Notes: generated from the letters alone by a model not told the origin. 64,000 nucleotides of DNA from Bedellia somnulentella (GCA_963576735.1 OY755198.1:6758001-6822000); one strand, 5' to 3'; counted from the first letter of the stretch, positions 19,468-31,716 are shown. Translations and numbers: made by a program.

Positions 19468-22200
19468 TTACCTATCGAAACGTACAGGCGGCCTAATTAT
19501 TCTGCCACTCCGCGTTTTTTGGAGATTCGGGTCATTGGCCTCGTCGCGATGTAACGTTTCATGTGAAGATACTAGTGCTGATGGCGCAACTGAATTATCA
19601 GCGTTGTTTAGAATGTACGCGGGTTTGAGTCTGTCGATTGAAATATTTGCACGCCGGTTAGGTAACTGTAATTCGAAAACTTTTGATCCCCTTTGAATAA
19701 CCTGATAAGGTCCGTCGTAAGGTGTTTTCAAAGGTTTTCGAACCGTTTCGTCTTTTACGAAAACATGACTGCATGTTTGTAAGTCGCGATGTATGAACCA
19801 TTTACGATTATCGCGGTGCGAGATAGAAATTGGTTTTAAATTGTTGATCGCTGATCGAATATTTTCAAGAGTTGCGTCATCATAACTAGCTGGTGTCGAT
19901 TCGAAAAAATCGTTTGGTAGCCTAAGTGGCTTACCGTAGGTATATTCGGCTGCACTGACGCCGTTTTCACTGCGTCCAGCTGCTCGAAGACCAAAAAGAA
20001 CCGTTGGTAGCTCGCTGATCCATGAACCAGTGTTCAGACGAGACATCAACGCTGCTTTCATGCTTCTGTGCCAGCGCTCAACTAAACCATTAGCCTGCGG
20101 GTGATAGCTTGTGGTTCTTAATCTTTTAACTCCTAAATACTTAAGTAAATCATTAAATAGCTGACTTTCGAACTGGCGACCTTGGTCCGTAGTCAGCCTG
20201 ACTGGACATCCGAAGCGTGTGAACCAACCCTCGTAAATTACCTTGGCTACTGTTGACGCTGTAATGTCCTTGATTGGAAATGCTTCGGGCCACCGCGTGC
20301 CCCGATCTATTACGGTTACGCAATATCTGTATCCGTCTTCGGTAATCGGTAGTGGTCCGACTATATCGACATGTATATGCTCGAAACGATCGGCGGTCTG
20401 GAAAGCTTCGTACTCTGAAATGGTGTGTTTACTTACCTTAGCGCGTTGACGACTAATGCAAGATTTTGCCCATTTGTTAATGTCTGAATTCATTCCTGGC
20501 CAAAAAAAACTGTCGGTTATCATTTTACGCGTGGCTTTAATTCCAGGATGACTTAAGTTATGTATGCTATCGAAAGCATCGCGTCTGAAATTATTAGGTA
20601 AATATGGTCGTACTCTAGATTTCGAAATTTCGCAATAAATTGATTTATTACAAGTGGGCAAAAACATGCTCTTTATATGAACATTGTTATCTGCAGCTTG
20701 ACTTGTTGAAACGTGTGACGCGATGTAGTCATCACATTTTTGCGATTCAGCTAACTGTTCGTAGTCGATGCTCGAGGGACAGGAAATAGTCGCGACACGT
20801 GATAACGTGTCGGCTACGACGTTTTGGTCTCCGCTGATGTGTCGAATTTCTGTTGTGAACTCGCTAATGAATATTAACTGTCGCGTTCTTCGCGGCGTCT
20901 CAGAGTTTGTACCAATTTTAGTAAAAGCATGTACTAGTGGACGATGGTCTGTATATATAGTTAATGGTCTGCCTTCAAAAAGTTTGCGAAAGTATTTTAT
21001 TGCCATGTATATCGCAAGAAGTTCGCGGTCGTAAGTGCTGTACCGTTGTTGTGTTTCGGATAAACGCTTAGAGAAATACCCGAGAGGTTTCCACATGCCA
21101 TTGTCAAGCTGTTGTAGAGCTCCTCCCACGCAGGTACTTGATGCGTCGGTCATGAGCGCAAGTGTCGCGTTCGTACACGGGTACGATAACGTGACCGCAT
21201 TTGCCAATTGTAACTTACATTCTGAGAATGCTGTCTCAGCGTCTGGCGACCATACAATAGGTGAATTGTCGTTCTTTTTTGCGTTGTGTAAATACGATGA
21301 TAAAATACTTTGGCATTTAACTGCGTGTGGTATATGTTTTCTATAGAAGTTTACCATACCTAGGAATCGACGTAGTTCGTTAACCGTTTTTGGTTTTGGA
21401 AACGTAGAGATGGCCTCGACCCGGTCGTCCATAGGTCGTATTCCGTTGGCTGATACTCGATAACCCACAAAATCTAACTCAGCAGCCCCAAAACAACATT
21501 TAGACAAATTAATAGTTAGGCCGTACTTATCGAGTCGTTCGAAGAGTAGCCGTAAATGGTCGCGGTGTTGCTTGCTGCTGTCGCTGGCTATAATGACGTC
21601 ATCAACGAATGAGAATAAGAAGTCTAGACCCTGTAAGACTGTGTGATGCATGAACCTTTGAAAGGTTTGCGCTGCATTCCTTAGCCCGAAGGTCATCCTA
21701 GTGAACTCAAATAATCCGAAAGGCGTGATTATCGCAGTTTTTTCGACATCGCTGGGATTAACGGGAATGAAATGGTACGATTTATTAACATCGATGCGGG
21801 AAAATATTTTTTTACCTGCTAAGAAGTACGTGAAGTCGTCCATTCGTGGGATTGGATATCGGTCCGGTTTGGTGATGGCGTTGAGCTGCCGGTAATCACC
21901 GCACGGGCGTATGTCGCCGTTTTTCTTGGGCACGACGTGAAGCGGGCTTGCCCAAGGGCTCATCGACGGCCGACATATACCTAATTCCTGCATGAGTAAA
22001 AATTCATCCCTTACCCGTTTATATCGGTCGGGCGGCAATGGTCTGGCCCTCGCGTATATGGGTGGTCCGGTTGTCTCGATATGGTGCAAGACCGGATGCT
22101 GTGGAGGTTCTTTAAAAGATACAGGTCTCGTTATGCTAGAAAATGAGTCTAATTAATCGCGGTATATGTGACTATCGTCTATTGTTTTGACAGATGGATC
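19468..22200 (-). pseudogene. pol: gypsy pol: reverse transcriptase, RNase H, integrase
   Basis: The 873-residue open part (19468-22089) contains RT blocks PWASPLHVVPKKNGDIRPCG and FGLRNAAQTFQRFM, with catalytic FVDDVIIAS at about residues 161-169. The RNase H region has LMTDASSTCVGGALQ and YSTYDRELLAIYMAIKYF. The integrase has SHPGIKATRKMI and the catalytic set HVDIVGPLP, TTDQGRQFES and ANGLVERWHRS. The second Cys of the integrase zinc finger reads Arg (CISRQRAK), so HHCC is incomplete. Above 22089 the frame continues but meets an in-frame stop, then the LINE at 22208. Confidence 0.9.
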
Positions 22201-22414
22201 ATTACAGATTTTTTTTTTTTTTTTTGGGGGTAGATGTAAGAAATGAAACAGTGCTCTCTTGATAAAAATTTAATATTTAATTGATTTGTACATAAAAGTG
22301 ATTAAATTAATGTTCTAAAGTCACTTAGTGAACTAACACTTGCCAGCAATTATTATCTATAAGGAGCCATCAGGTTTAAAAAACTAACCTTAAAAAACTA
22401 CACTGTCCTGCACA

Positions 22415-23158
22415 ATGGAGGCCAAGTTAATCCAAGACTCGCTGGATGGTATGAAGGATGCACTCAATAAGCGGATGGCAGCCTTTGAAGATAAGCTGCA
22501 TCATTCTAGTGCACCTGAAGCTTCTGTCGCTGGTATCTCCGCAGAATTTGTTGCATTCCGCCTGTTTGTAACCCAGACGATATCCTGTCTCCAGAAGCAG
22601 ATAGAGATGCTAGCCGACGAGACAGACCAATTGGAGATGCGAAGCAGGCGCAAAATCCTTCTCATTCATGGTGTGGCTGAGACCAAAGATGAAGACACAA
22701 CTGCGCTCGCTACAAAGTTGGTCACTGAGAAGCTCTGTGTTACTAGTTTTGTTTCCACTGACATTAGCCGCTGTAAACGTATGGGGCGCTCTATAGGCAA
22801 TCGAACTAGACCTATATTGCTCAAGTTTAGAGACCTGGCTGTTCGGGATCAGGCATGGTCTTCCAAAACAAGACTTAAGGGTACTGGAGTCACATTATCA
22901 GAGTTCCTGACTAAACGGCGACACGATGCCTTCATTGCAGCGCGGGAGAAGTTTGGAGTGACGCAATGCTGGACCCGCGAAGGGTTTGTTCATATTTTGG
23001 CACCGGATGGATCGCGGCATCGTGTAATTACTGTTGCTGAGTTGAGAAAAGTTCCGAGCGCTCCTGCACCCGTTGTTTCCAATGCAGGCACTTCTAATTT
23101 ACCTCCGAAACCCCAGAAGACGAAGACAACCAGGCCCGTACGCGCAGCAAAGAAGTAA
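22415..23158 (+). CDS. LINE ORF1: L1-ORF1p-like RNA-binding protein
   Basis: 247 residues from an ATG. Residues about 50-75 form a short coiled coil (FVTQTISCLQKQIEMLADET). An RRM-like domain follows (SRRKILLIHGVAETKDEDTT … FRDLAVRDQAWSSKTRLK), then a C-terminal domain (TLSEFLTKRRHDAFIAAREK) and a basic tail (PKTKTTRPVRAAKK). The order matches L1 ORF1p/Transposase_22-type proteins, which coat LINE RNA as trimers. Uninterrupted. Confidence 0.8.
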   Translation: MEAKLIQDSLDGMKDALNKRMAAFEDKLHHSSAPEASVAGISAEFVAFRLFVTQTISCLQKQIEMLADETDQLEMRSRRKILLIHGVAETKDEDTTALATKLVTEKLCVTSFVSTDISRCKRMGRSIGNRTRPILLKFRDLAVRDQAWSSKTRLKGTGVTLSEFLTKRRHDAFIAAREKFGVTQCWTREGFVHILAPDGSRHRVITVAELRKVPSAPAPVVSNAGTSNLPPKPQKTKTTRPVRAAKK

Positions 23159-23834
23159 CAGTAATCTATATTGTATGTTTTTCATAAGTAGGCTAAAACA
23201 TCCCTATTTTTTTCTGTTTTTAGTATAAATTGCTCCACATTCTTCTTATTTAAATGTAACGTTTTAATCACATAAATTACTACTTTAAGGTGATTTGTAC
23301 AACACAATTTCATTGCAGGGTAAATGGTAAACTTTTTCTTTTCATTTTTCGATGTATAATTTTTGACACTATCAATAACAACCTCAGTTTTTTTTTTTTT
23401 TTCTTCTCTTTTATGTTTAATGAACAGGCAAAGGTTTTTTTAACCATGCAGCCAATTTTTGGATTGTGGCTTCTTTCATATTAGTTTAATAATTTCGCCA
23501 ATGTGTGTTACAAATTACCTTGTAAATTATTGCGTTTTATGTACTTACATATTGGAGCCAAATTAACTTTTTTTTAATGTTACTTATTTTCGAGGTTTCT
23601 TTTAAATTGCTTACATTCTTGGAACTATTTATATAATGTACTTGTAATAGCTTTTCATCCACCCAGCTGGCAAGTGGTGGTTCATTGTTTGTATTTTTTG
23701 GTATACAAACCTATAAGTTTTTTTAATTAGTATTGATAACTATTTATTATTATAAATATATATATATATATATATCTCGTATTTATTCATTATATATTAA
23801 AATACACACTTAATTTTTATAGTCAATAATAATT
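23159..23834. other. LINE inter-ORF spacer
   Basis: A 676-bp AT-rich spacer between ORF1 and ORF2, with T runs and a (TA)n tract near 23755-23774. No coding sequence is supported. Confidence 0.6.
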
Positions 23835-26793
23835 ATGCAACAAAACCCGAGTGATGATGATACGAGTGATGTTTACCAATCCTTCTCTTCCTCTGACGAC
23901 GACTTGGACAGTAGCGGCAGCTTTTACAGTGTTCCCTCACTAGCTGAAACGATACATGCCCATTTCTCTCCACTTCATACAAATTTTAATATTATTCATA
24001 TTAACGCTCAAAGCATACCAGCTCACTTTCCCGATATGTTGTCTTCATTCAATAGTAACAGTATTCACGCAATTCTTGTTTCTGAATCTTGGCTCAAACC
24101 ATGTCTTCCCTCAGCTTCATACTCTTTACCAGGTTTTCAGCTAATAAGAAACGATCGTGTAAACGGCCGTGGTGGCGGAGTTGCTATCTTTCTCCGGGCC
24201 CATATTCCATATTCAGTTATCAGCACCTCAACCCAACCCCCGCCATCAAATGCCGGTGAACACCTTTTCTTAGAATTAGTCTTAGGACACAATAAGGTTT
24301 TATTGGGTGTCTACTATAGTCCGTCACTTCAATTAAATTTTTTTCCTTCTTTTGAGAAGATCTTAGAAGATCTCACCCCCCTCTTACGATCACTCAATTA
24401 TTATGGGTGACTTCAATACCTGCCTCTTAAAAGGTGATTCACGTTCTAAATCCCTAACTTCGATATTCCATGGCAGTAATTTTCATATATTACCCCTTAA
24501 TGCCACTCATAACTTACCAAATTGCACGCCATCTCTTCTCGACCTTATAGCGGTCTCCTCCCCTAACCACGTGGCTCTGCATGGCCAAACTGCTGCAGAT
24601 GCTTTTTCTCATCACGATCTAATATTCTTGTCCTATAAAGTCCGGCCCCCTAAAAATAAGTCTAAAATTCTTCTGCAGCGCAGTTTTGGTAGTATAGATC
24701 TGGATAAGCTGAGACATGATGCTTCTAATATTGACTGGATGACATGTACCACAGCGGCTACTATCGATGAACAAGTCAACACTTTTAATACAAAACTTAC
24801 GGCACTGTTCGATATTCACGCTCCCGTTAAATCAGTTAAAATGAAGCATTTTCCGGCACCATGGCTCACAGACGAAATTAGGGATCTATTGATGAAAAAA
24901 GCACGAGCCAAGTCAAAGTTTAAGTCGCGACCATCAGATCTAAACAAGGAAAAGTATGTGTCGATTCGGAATCACTGCAATAAGGTGTGTAGGGATGGAC
25001 AGCGAAACCACATCCACGAATCCGTTGAAAATGGCGATCCAGCTAAAGTCTGGAAGTTTCTTAGATCCTTAGGAGTTGGAAAATCTCGTCACGATTCTAT
25101 CCCAAAAGATTTAGACATCACTTCGCTTAACAACCATTTCTCCACGACATCTACTTTTGATGGTGTTAAAAAAGCTGAAACATTACATTTTCTTTCTACA
25201 CTACCAGCTCCGGATTATCCTCCCTTTAATTTTTGTCAATTCTCCGATTGTGATGTTAAGAAGAATATTATGTCCATTACGTCAAACGCAGTAGGTGGTG
25301 ATTGTATTAGTCGAAAAATGATATTGCCTATCCTAGACCTTATTCTTCCTGTTATTACTGAAATCCTTAATAATTCCATATCCTTAGAATCCTTCCCTAT
25401 GGTATGGAAAGAAGCCCAGGTCACTCCTATTCCCAAAAAAGCTAATCCTAAGTCCTTCTCTGAATATCGTCCTATATCTATTCTGCCATTCCTCTCTAAA
25501 GTACTTGAACGACTGGTACATAAACAGTTAAGTGATTTTCTCACTAGGAATGATCTGCTTAACCCCTTCCAATCTGGTTTCCGCCCTTCCCATAGTACTG
25601 TAACGGCTTTGATCAAAATTACTGATGACATGCGTTTGGGAATGGATAAGGGACTGCTGACTGTTTTAGCACTGCTTGATTTTAGTAGCGCCTTTAATAC
25701 GGTTGACTTCGAAATATTACTTGCTTTACTTCGTTCTCTTAACATATCTCCAACGGTAGTTGACTGGTTTCGTAGTTACCTACTGGGGCGTCGGCAGCGC
25801 ATTCACCTCGAAGATGCCATGTCTCCGTGGATTGAGTTAAATGCCGGTGTTCCACAAGGTGGTGTGTTGTCTCCTCTCTTATTCGCTATATTTATTAACT
25901 CCATTTCTCATAAACTTACTTCTTCCTACCACCTTTATGCAGATGATCTTCAGATTTACACACAGGCTAATTTTGACCAAATAAATATGTCCATAAGCTT
26001 AATTAATAATGATTTAATGCAAATTTTGAAATGGAGTGAAGCATATGGATTGAAAGTTAATCCGAATAAAACGCAAATAATTATAGTTGGTAGCTCACGA
26101 ATTGTTTCCAGGATTGACTATAAATCACTACCGCCTGTTTTATTTGATGGCACATCCATTCCTTTCAGCGCTGCTGTAAAAAACCTTGGTGTGATGATAG
26201 ATAGCACCTTATCTTGGGTACCGCAACTGGAATTAGTAAGCCGGAGGCTGTTTGCGTCAGCAGGGTCCCTCAGGAGGCTACGTAACTTTCTCCCTACTGC
26301 TACCAAAACTGCGTTAGCCCAATCTCTTCTACTACCTATTCTTGATTATGCTGACACCTGCTATCTCGATCTAACTGAAGATCAACTGAACAAACTTGAG
26401 CGCTTACAAAACTTATGTATTAGATTTATTTTCGGACTGCGTAAATATGACCATGTCTCTGCGTATCGCAATAAACTTCAGTGGCTTCCAATTCGTCTCC
26501 GCCGGAATGCACATACTCTGTCTCTCCTGTACTCTATCTTGTTTAATCCTGCCACCCCCTCCTACCTTAAAGAGCGTTTCCAATTCCTTCACTCTTCACA
26601 TGACCTCAATCTGCGTTCTTACCACAATCTTTTGTTGAGTACCCCTTCCCATTCCACCAATTTTTACAGTTCCTCCTTTACCGTCCAGGCTGTACAACTA
26701 TGGAACGGTCTTCCTGTAGAGGTGCGATTAGCCAAGTCTCTCCCTATTTTCAAGAAAATGGTAAAAAAACACTTCCTCTCCGAAACATTATAA
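23835..26793 (+). pseudogene. LINE ORF2: endonuclease-reverse transcriptase with one frameshift
   Basis: The first frame (23835-24410) opens at an ATG with an acidic leader, then endonuclease motifs INAQSIPAHFPDML and ILVSESWLKP, GGGVAIFLRAHIPYSV and LLGVYYSPS. It ends at a stop at 24408-24410. The second frame (24403-26793) begins at the next endonuclease motif, MGDFNTCLL, then SHHDLIFLSY. The reverse transcriptase follows: EYRPISILPFLSKVLERLVH, LDFSSAFNTVD, GVPQGGVLSPLLFAIFIN and the catalytic YADDLQIY. The two frames overlap by 8 bp, so one small indel near 24395-24403 disables an otherwise intact ORF2. Clade uncertain within the CR1/Jockey group. Confidence 0.85.
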
Positions 26794-27225
26794 TATTATT
26801 TGTGTTGCATACAAAAGTTTATATATTCTATTATATATTATGTCGTAAAATGTATATATGTATTTTATTTAAAAATCTTTATATATATTGCATATGTATT
26901 GTATTTATTGAATATTATTTATTTTATGGAATACTATCTGTATCTGTAAGTGTATTAGAACTTAATAAATATTTAGTAATACTTAAAATAGATAGATAAT
27001 AGTTTGATGAATAATTTTTAGTTTTTAAGCAAATCAGTTTAATTTATTGGACATCTGCCGAACATGTTTTTAATCCAGCAAATCTTTCCATTAATGGGTT
27101 GTCTGGAAGAGATCGCTCTTAGTGATAAGACCGCCAGTTGTACTTTGGCTTTTATACCGATCTTATTTGTAATTGTTGTTTTTATTTTGTAATGTGCAAT
27201 AAAGAGTTTTATTATTATTATTATT

Positions 27226-27735
27226 ATTACAGTCGGTAATGTGTGCAATAACATTAAGTTTAGTTACGTTATCGATTAACCTTTTAGCACTTAAGTCTAC
27301 TAACAACTCATAATGGCTTAGAAAATCAGCTCCGATTATGGGTTGTTTAACATTGGCTATGATGAAAGTCCATCGAAATGCGCGTCTTAATTTTAAGTCT
27401 AATGTCATTGTGTGTGTACCAAAAGTTTTTATTTTAGTACCGTTTGCGGCAAATAATGTAAATTGGCTATCTGTGTTTATAATTGAGCGTATAACAATAT
27501 TATTCGGCAAGACTGAAACATTCGCTCCAGTATCGATTAAAAAACTAAGTTTACTATTGTGATCAAGTATACATAAGCGACGGTTGGTACCTCCTATGCA
27601 GTGTTCCGTCGTTGACTGCACAGCGTTCAGTTTTCCTGCACTTTTCTTTCCTGATTGACCCAGGTACATGGTTCGCGGCACTTCTTCGCTTTTTTCCCAA
27701 AACGTTGGTGGTAATAGCACAGATGATTGTTCCAT
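27226..27735 (-). pseudogene. pro: gypsy protease region
   Basis: A minus-strand frame with the retropepsin active-site motif SFLIDTGANVSVLP, a flap-like FAANGTKIKTFG, and the second conserved block QPIIGADFLSHYELLVD. It overlaps the end of gag in another frame. At 27226 the LINE interrupts the polyprotein before reverse transcriptase. Confidence 0.85.
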
Positions 27736-28438
27736 TTGCCGGTCTGGCGTGAGGTTGATTGATCATCACTTCGGTTCGTACTGCGGGTACGTGATCGGTG
27801 CGAAGCTCTGTTGTTATTCCTAGTATACTCCCTGCTTCTCCGTAGTTCGGCGACTTCAATGGTCAGATTCGCTATTGCGTCTGCTAGACTGTCCTGTTGG
27901 CCATGTTGCTGCGATACGGAAGCGATCTCGATCGGCTTGCTGCACTCGATGATTTTATCTGCGATTTGGGCTAGTTTTTCCGCATCTACTAAAGCGGTTG
28001 CGGCTAGGACGGTGCGTACTGTTGCTGGGAGATGGTTTTGCCACAAAACTAGTAGAGTTTGCTGCGTCATTCTCGATCCAGCGAGCGTTTGCATTCGGCG
28101 AAGTAACTGTGAAGGTTTTTGTTCACCGAGTTGCATGTCACCCATTAGCTTCTGAACACGTCGTGTCTCCGATTCTTCGTAGGCGTCGGTGAGGCGTTTC
28201 TTAAGCGCTGCGTATTTTCCGGTTGCCGGTGGAGATGCGAGAAGATCGGCTACTTCTTGAATAACTTGTTTGCCTAATTTGGCTATCAGGAGCTGGTAGC
28301 ATGATTCGTCACTAGCTTTTTGCGGTACGACTACTGCTTCGAATTGTATGAACCAGAGAGCCGGTTAATCGGTCCAAAATCCGGTATTCGTGATGATACG
28401 GATATTAGCATGACATCCGTCTTCTGTTCTTCGGTCAT
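27627..28438 (-). pseudogene. gag: gypsy gag with a frameshift
   Basis: It starts at an ATG at 28436-28438 (MTEEQKTDVMLISVSSRI). The frame then has to change near 28365-28375, where the gag frame meets a TAA, before continuing as ALWFIQFEAVV and KRLTDAYEESETRRVQKLMG. The C-terminal part ends with the Cys/His zinc-binding stretch CYYHQRFGKKAKKCREPC, as usual in insect gypsy gag. One indel therefore separates the start codon from most of the capsid region. Confidence 0.8.
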
Positions 28439-28538
28439 GTTGTTGTATGTGCGGCACTTTACTCGTTCTCGTATCCGACGTTAAGTTGAGTCACCGCCAC
28501 GTAGTTACCGCACTGATTGTTTTTTCGGGTGTCACCAA

Positions 28539-28786
28539 TGTAAGTGATGGGGTATAGTATGAGTCTATTATCAGAAGGTTTATATAGCGATAAAGGAAAC
28601 AACACACTTCAGTTCACGAATTCCCGGTTATATTATCACGTAACAATTTGGAGGTTAAACAGTTCAATATAAAGTAAAGTATAGTATATGTCTGGATATG
28701 AGAGCGAGCGAACGATGACTCGCTAGCGAGCGCTGTCCGCTCCACAGTATGACTTTCTGCTTACCATGCGGTAATGTAACCCTACA
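28539..28786 (-). repeat. gypsy 5' LTR
   Basis: 248 bp, near-identical partner of 18295-18542. On the sense strand of the element it precedes the primer-binding site and gag. Confidence 0.93.
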
Positions 28787-28971
28787 AGGGAAACAAAGTG
28801 AAAAGTATATAATTGTATTATTTATAGCATCATTATAAGATCATTACTTTTACTTGTAATAAATTAGTTTTCATATGATCCCTGATTAGTAAAATAGTTA
28901 TGGAAGTGCTATTTAAACCTGATAGATATACAGTTGCAGTTTATATTTTTCCTGCCTAACTGATTAGATGT
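28787..28971. other. Spacer between gypsy element and right repeat arm
   Basis: About 185 bp of AT-rich sequence. With the 60 bp on the left side (18237-18294), it would form the original spacer of about 245 bp between the two inverted arms before the gypsy insertion. Confidence 0.6.
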
Positions 28972-29747
28972 AACCTTAATTTTTTTATTTTATCTGGTAT
29001 CACGTAATCATCATTTAGTTTTTTCAGCATGCACATATCTGCAAGCTCGCGGTCCACCATATAAACATTCATAATGTCACTCCATTTCGAAATTTTTCCC
29101 TCGTGTTTAATGTTTTTAGTTATAAAATTATTTCTAACACCCTTGATGAGGTGGGGTGGATCATAGAAAACATTAAGGCGGTTTTCTCCAATGATAATGG
29201 TATCATCTGTTATAAAAGAAAAAGTTTTAAAACCTTGAATAATTTTAACTAGGTTGGCATGGGACCGTCGGATGCCAATAAAAGGAGCGAAGCGAGCAAT
29301 TGCCTGACTCAGATATTACTTATCGTTGAACGATTTATTCTACAAATATCTCATCACGCGTTGTTATGCAATTTGTTATGATTCTTTGAATATACTTGTT
29401 GGTTTACCTAAACGCGTGATTGATTTTACACAAAACTGCAATGTAGTTACAGTCCTGATTTTGGATAACTTAAATTGTTTACAATTTTCATTGTTTAAAA
29501 AAACATATCTAAATAGCTAAATACCTATTTTCTTTGAAAAAAAAATGTTAAACATTTTTGGGAAAAATGTTCTAGAACTCGAGTATTAGCGTTCAAAAGT
29601 TCGAAAAATTACCAACTGTCGGAGTGCAAACGGACGTGACTTTGGGACGATCGAATATGAAAAAACTAGATGAGAACCCTGCTTCGCCCGGGTGAAATTC
29701 GGCGTATAATACACATCTAGGTACAAAATATAGGTAGATCGCCATGT

Positions 29748-29998
29748 AATGTCGGTTTAGAATAGCACTACCCCGTTTCTACTGATGGGTGTACGTAAGA
29801 GGCGACTAACGGTATTGGGGCTTTCAAGGGATTTTTGGGCGATGCGTTTAAAGACCCATTACCAACAACCTTCACTTCACGATCTTTTCCCTACTCAATT
29901 TTTCCAAAAGTGGCTGAGGAATTTCTAAATCCTTAGCTCTGGCTACCCCTTCTAGGGATTTAAAGCAGTGAGTATAAGTAAGTAAGTAAGTAAGTATA
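29748..29998 (+). mobile_element. Short non-autonomous retroposon, right arm copy
   Basis: Mirror of 17213-17459 within the inverted repeat. It starts at gtcggtttagaatagcac and ends in a (AAGT)n tail. Confidence 0.75.
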
Positions 29999-30762
29999 CT
30001 TTTGTAGTCAACTGTTCTCAAGGAATATTAAAGGTAAGCAAGTCATAGATTCGTCTAGATTCGTTCATTGATTTTATCTATTAATTATTATTATAGATTA
30101 TCTTTTCTTCAGTCAGCACAAACTGCCTAGGTAGACGGCAACAGTCTAGGATACCCCATGGTAGCTCTTACTGCGCGCGGCCTAAGGGGGCCTATCGAAC
30201 AATAAGGGGTATCCTAGCGTATGGCTGAATACCGACATACATACTAAATTTGCCATCGTTACGAAGAGCCCTTCGCTGCATCCACTTGCCAGAATTGTGA
30301 CAATATTTACCAAATGCAAGGAGAAACAACAAACAAATACACGACCAATGACAGATTTTATGAAATACTTCGGCTACTTCAATACGATTTTCGGCATAAT
30401 GAGTACAATCAGAACAAATTAATACAAATAGAGACGCAGAAACTATCATTACTGACTGGAATAGATATAAGTCATGAATTCGAACAAACGTGTTCTAAGT
30501 TCCCGCTTGCGTAATTGCTAGGCTTATTGTAGTTTGGAAGTCTGCACTACAATTTGGTGATGCACTACAGCGGATACAAAAGTGGCAAAAACAATATTAT
30601 CGAGAAACGTCAAAGACTGAAGTATATAATATCTATAATATTAATTTCGTTAAGGAGTATGGTAGACTCAATCGAAACCTCCTTGTCCTTTGCGAAACGA
30701 TTGAAAAACATTATGAAACGGAACGTTTATGTCATCGGGTGACAGTCAATATGGCGACTAAG

Positions 30763-31012
30763 GGCCGGCGCTGACTGCCGGCATGGCATGGCAAAGGATT
30801 TCGGTACAGATATATCATTTTTAATCTTATTACCATGAGTATAGAATTCATTTTACTTTATTTTGACACAACGATGCCGACGTTCTGTCCTACCGCGGCC
30901 TCCCTCGGCATCGTTGTGTCAAAATGAATTTTATACGCATGGTAATAAGATTAAAAATGCTATATCTGTACCGAAATGCTTTGCCATGCCATGCCGGCAG
31001 TCAGCGCCGGCC
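30763..31012. mobile_element. 250-bp palindromic MITE, right arm copy
   Basis: Mirror of 16195-16444, flanked by ctaag at 30758-30762 and 31013-31017. One base differs from the left copy in the part compared (gatatatca against gatatagca). Confidence 0.8.
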
Positions 31013-31645
31013 CTAAGATTTGTTTGTCAGCAATCAGCACCATTAAAATTTAGCAAAATACTCGACAATTCGAATTTTGCGGATAGATGTTGTCGACTCA
31101 AAATCATTATTTTTTTATGTATTATTATTCAGGTAAGGTTTCGATCGAGTCTACCGTACCCCGTGACGAAATTATTAATATAGATTCTATTTTCACGCGC
31201 TGGCATTGTTTACGTAATTTTTCCATACAGGTACTAACATTATGATTTTTTAATGGTGATTATTCCTCTGATTTTTATCAAAATTGACATAAACCATCTA
31301 GACATAGTCCTTGACAACCATGCAAAATTTCAGGGTTCTGAGTTGAGCCGTTTGGGAGGAGTACGATCACAACGAAATGCAAAAGTCGGGGGTAAATGGA
31401 GCTTCGCTCCAATAAATTCCATTACACTATACATATAGAACTAAACTTACCATAATTGTTATACTCTCTTCTAGAGTCTTCTTTTAATTTATTAAGAGCT
31501 GACTGAAATGATGACCCCTGGTCGGATACCAACGCTACTGGAACTAATCCTGTTTTTGCAATTTTAAGGACTACTTCTTTGAGTATATTATAATAATTAT
31601 ATTTTTATTGAAAAAAAGGTACAACAATTGATTCTTTAGAATATA

Positions 31646-31716
31646 CGCCGAAGTCGAACCCTCACAGAAGTAGAAACAAATTGGCTGTTGCCCTTTGTCC
31701 ACTACACCACGAGCCA
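31646..31716 (-). other. tRNA-like sequence with A- and B-box-like motifs
   Basis: On the minus strand GGCTCGTGGTGTAGTGG resembles the 5' end and A box of a tRNA, and GGGTTCGACTTC, about 40 nt further on, resembles a B box. The acceptor arms do not clearly pair and I cannot place an anticodon loop. I read it as a tRNA-derived (SINE-head or tRNA pseudogene) sequence within a P-like intron, not as a working tRNA. Confidence 0.4.

Larger units (their letters stand above)
22208..27225 (+). mobile_element. LINE with separate ORF1 and ORF2, inserted in gypsy pol
   Basis: A 5.0-kb plus-strand LINE. The 7-bp repeat attacag lies at 22201-22207 and 27226-27232. The 3' end is AATAAAGAG followed by a (TTA)n tail. 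A 17-nt T tract sits at the 5' boundary, which is unusual. ORF1 is 22415-23158 and ORF2 23835-26793, with a frameshift near 24400. The insertion separates the gypsy protease (right) from its reverse transcriptase (left). Its family also left the fragment at 1-490. Confidence 0.88.
18291..28790 (-). mobile_element. gypsy (Metaviridae-type) LTR retrotransposon, minus strand, split by a LINE
   Basis: Two 248-bp LTRs (18295-18542 and 28539-28786) flank gag, protease, RT, RNase H and integrase coding sequence read on the minus strand. The 4-bp flanks aggg at 18291-18294 and 28787-28790 are the target duplication. On the minus strand the primer-binding site follows the 5' LTR (TTGGTGACACCCG, just below 28539). 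A purine tract, AGGAGGGGTGTGA, precedes the 3' LTR. Frameshifts and stops in gag and pol and a 5-kb LINE insertion make it inactive, although the near-identical LTRs show that the insertion is young. Confidence 0.93.
28972..31497 (-). repeat. Right arm of the 2.5-kb inverted repeat
   Basis: Reverse complement of 15710-18236. Here the outer edge does not abut a LINE: the P-like exon simply continues to 31576. This arm therefore looks like the original and the left arm like the inverted duplicate, or like a copy later cut by the LINE. It includes the mirrored MITE and retroposon. Confidence 0.9.
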
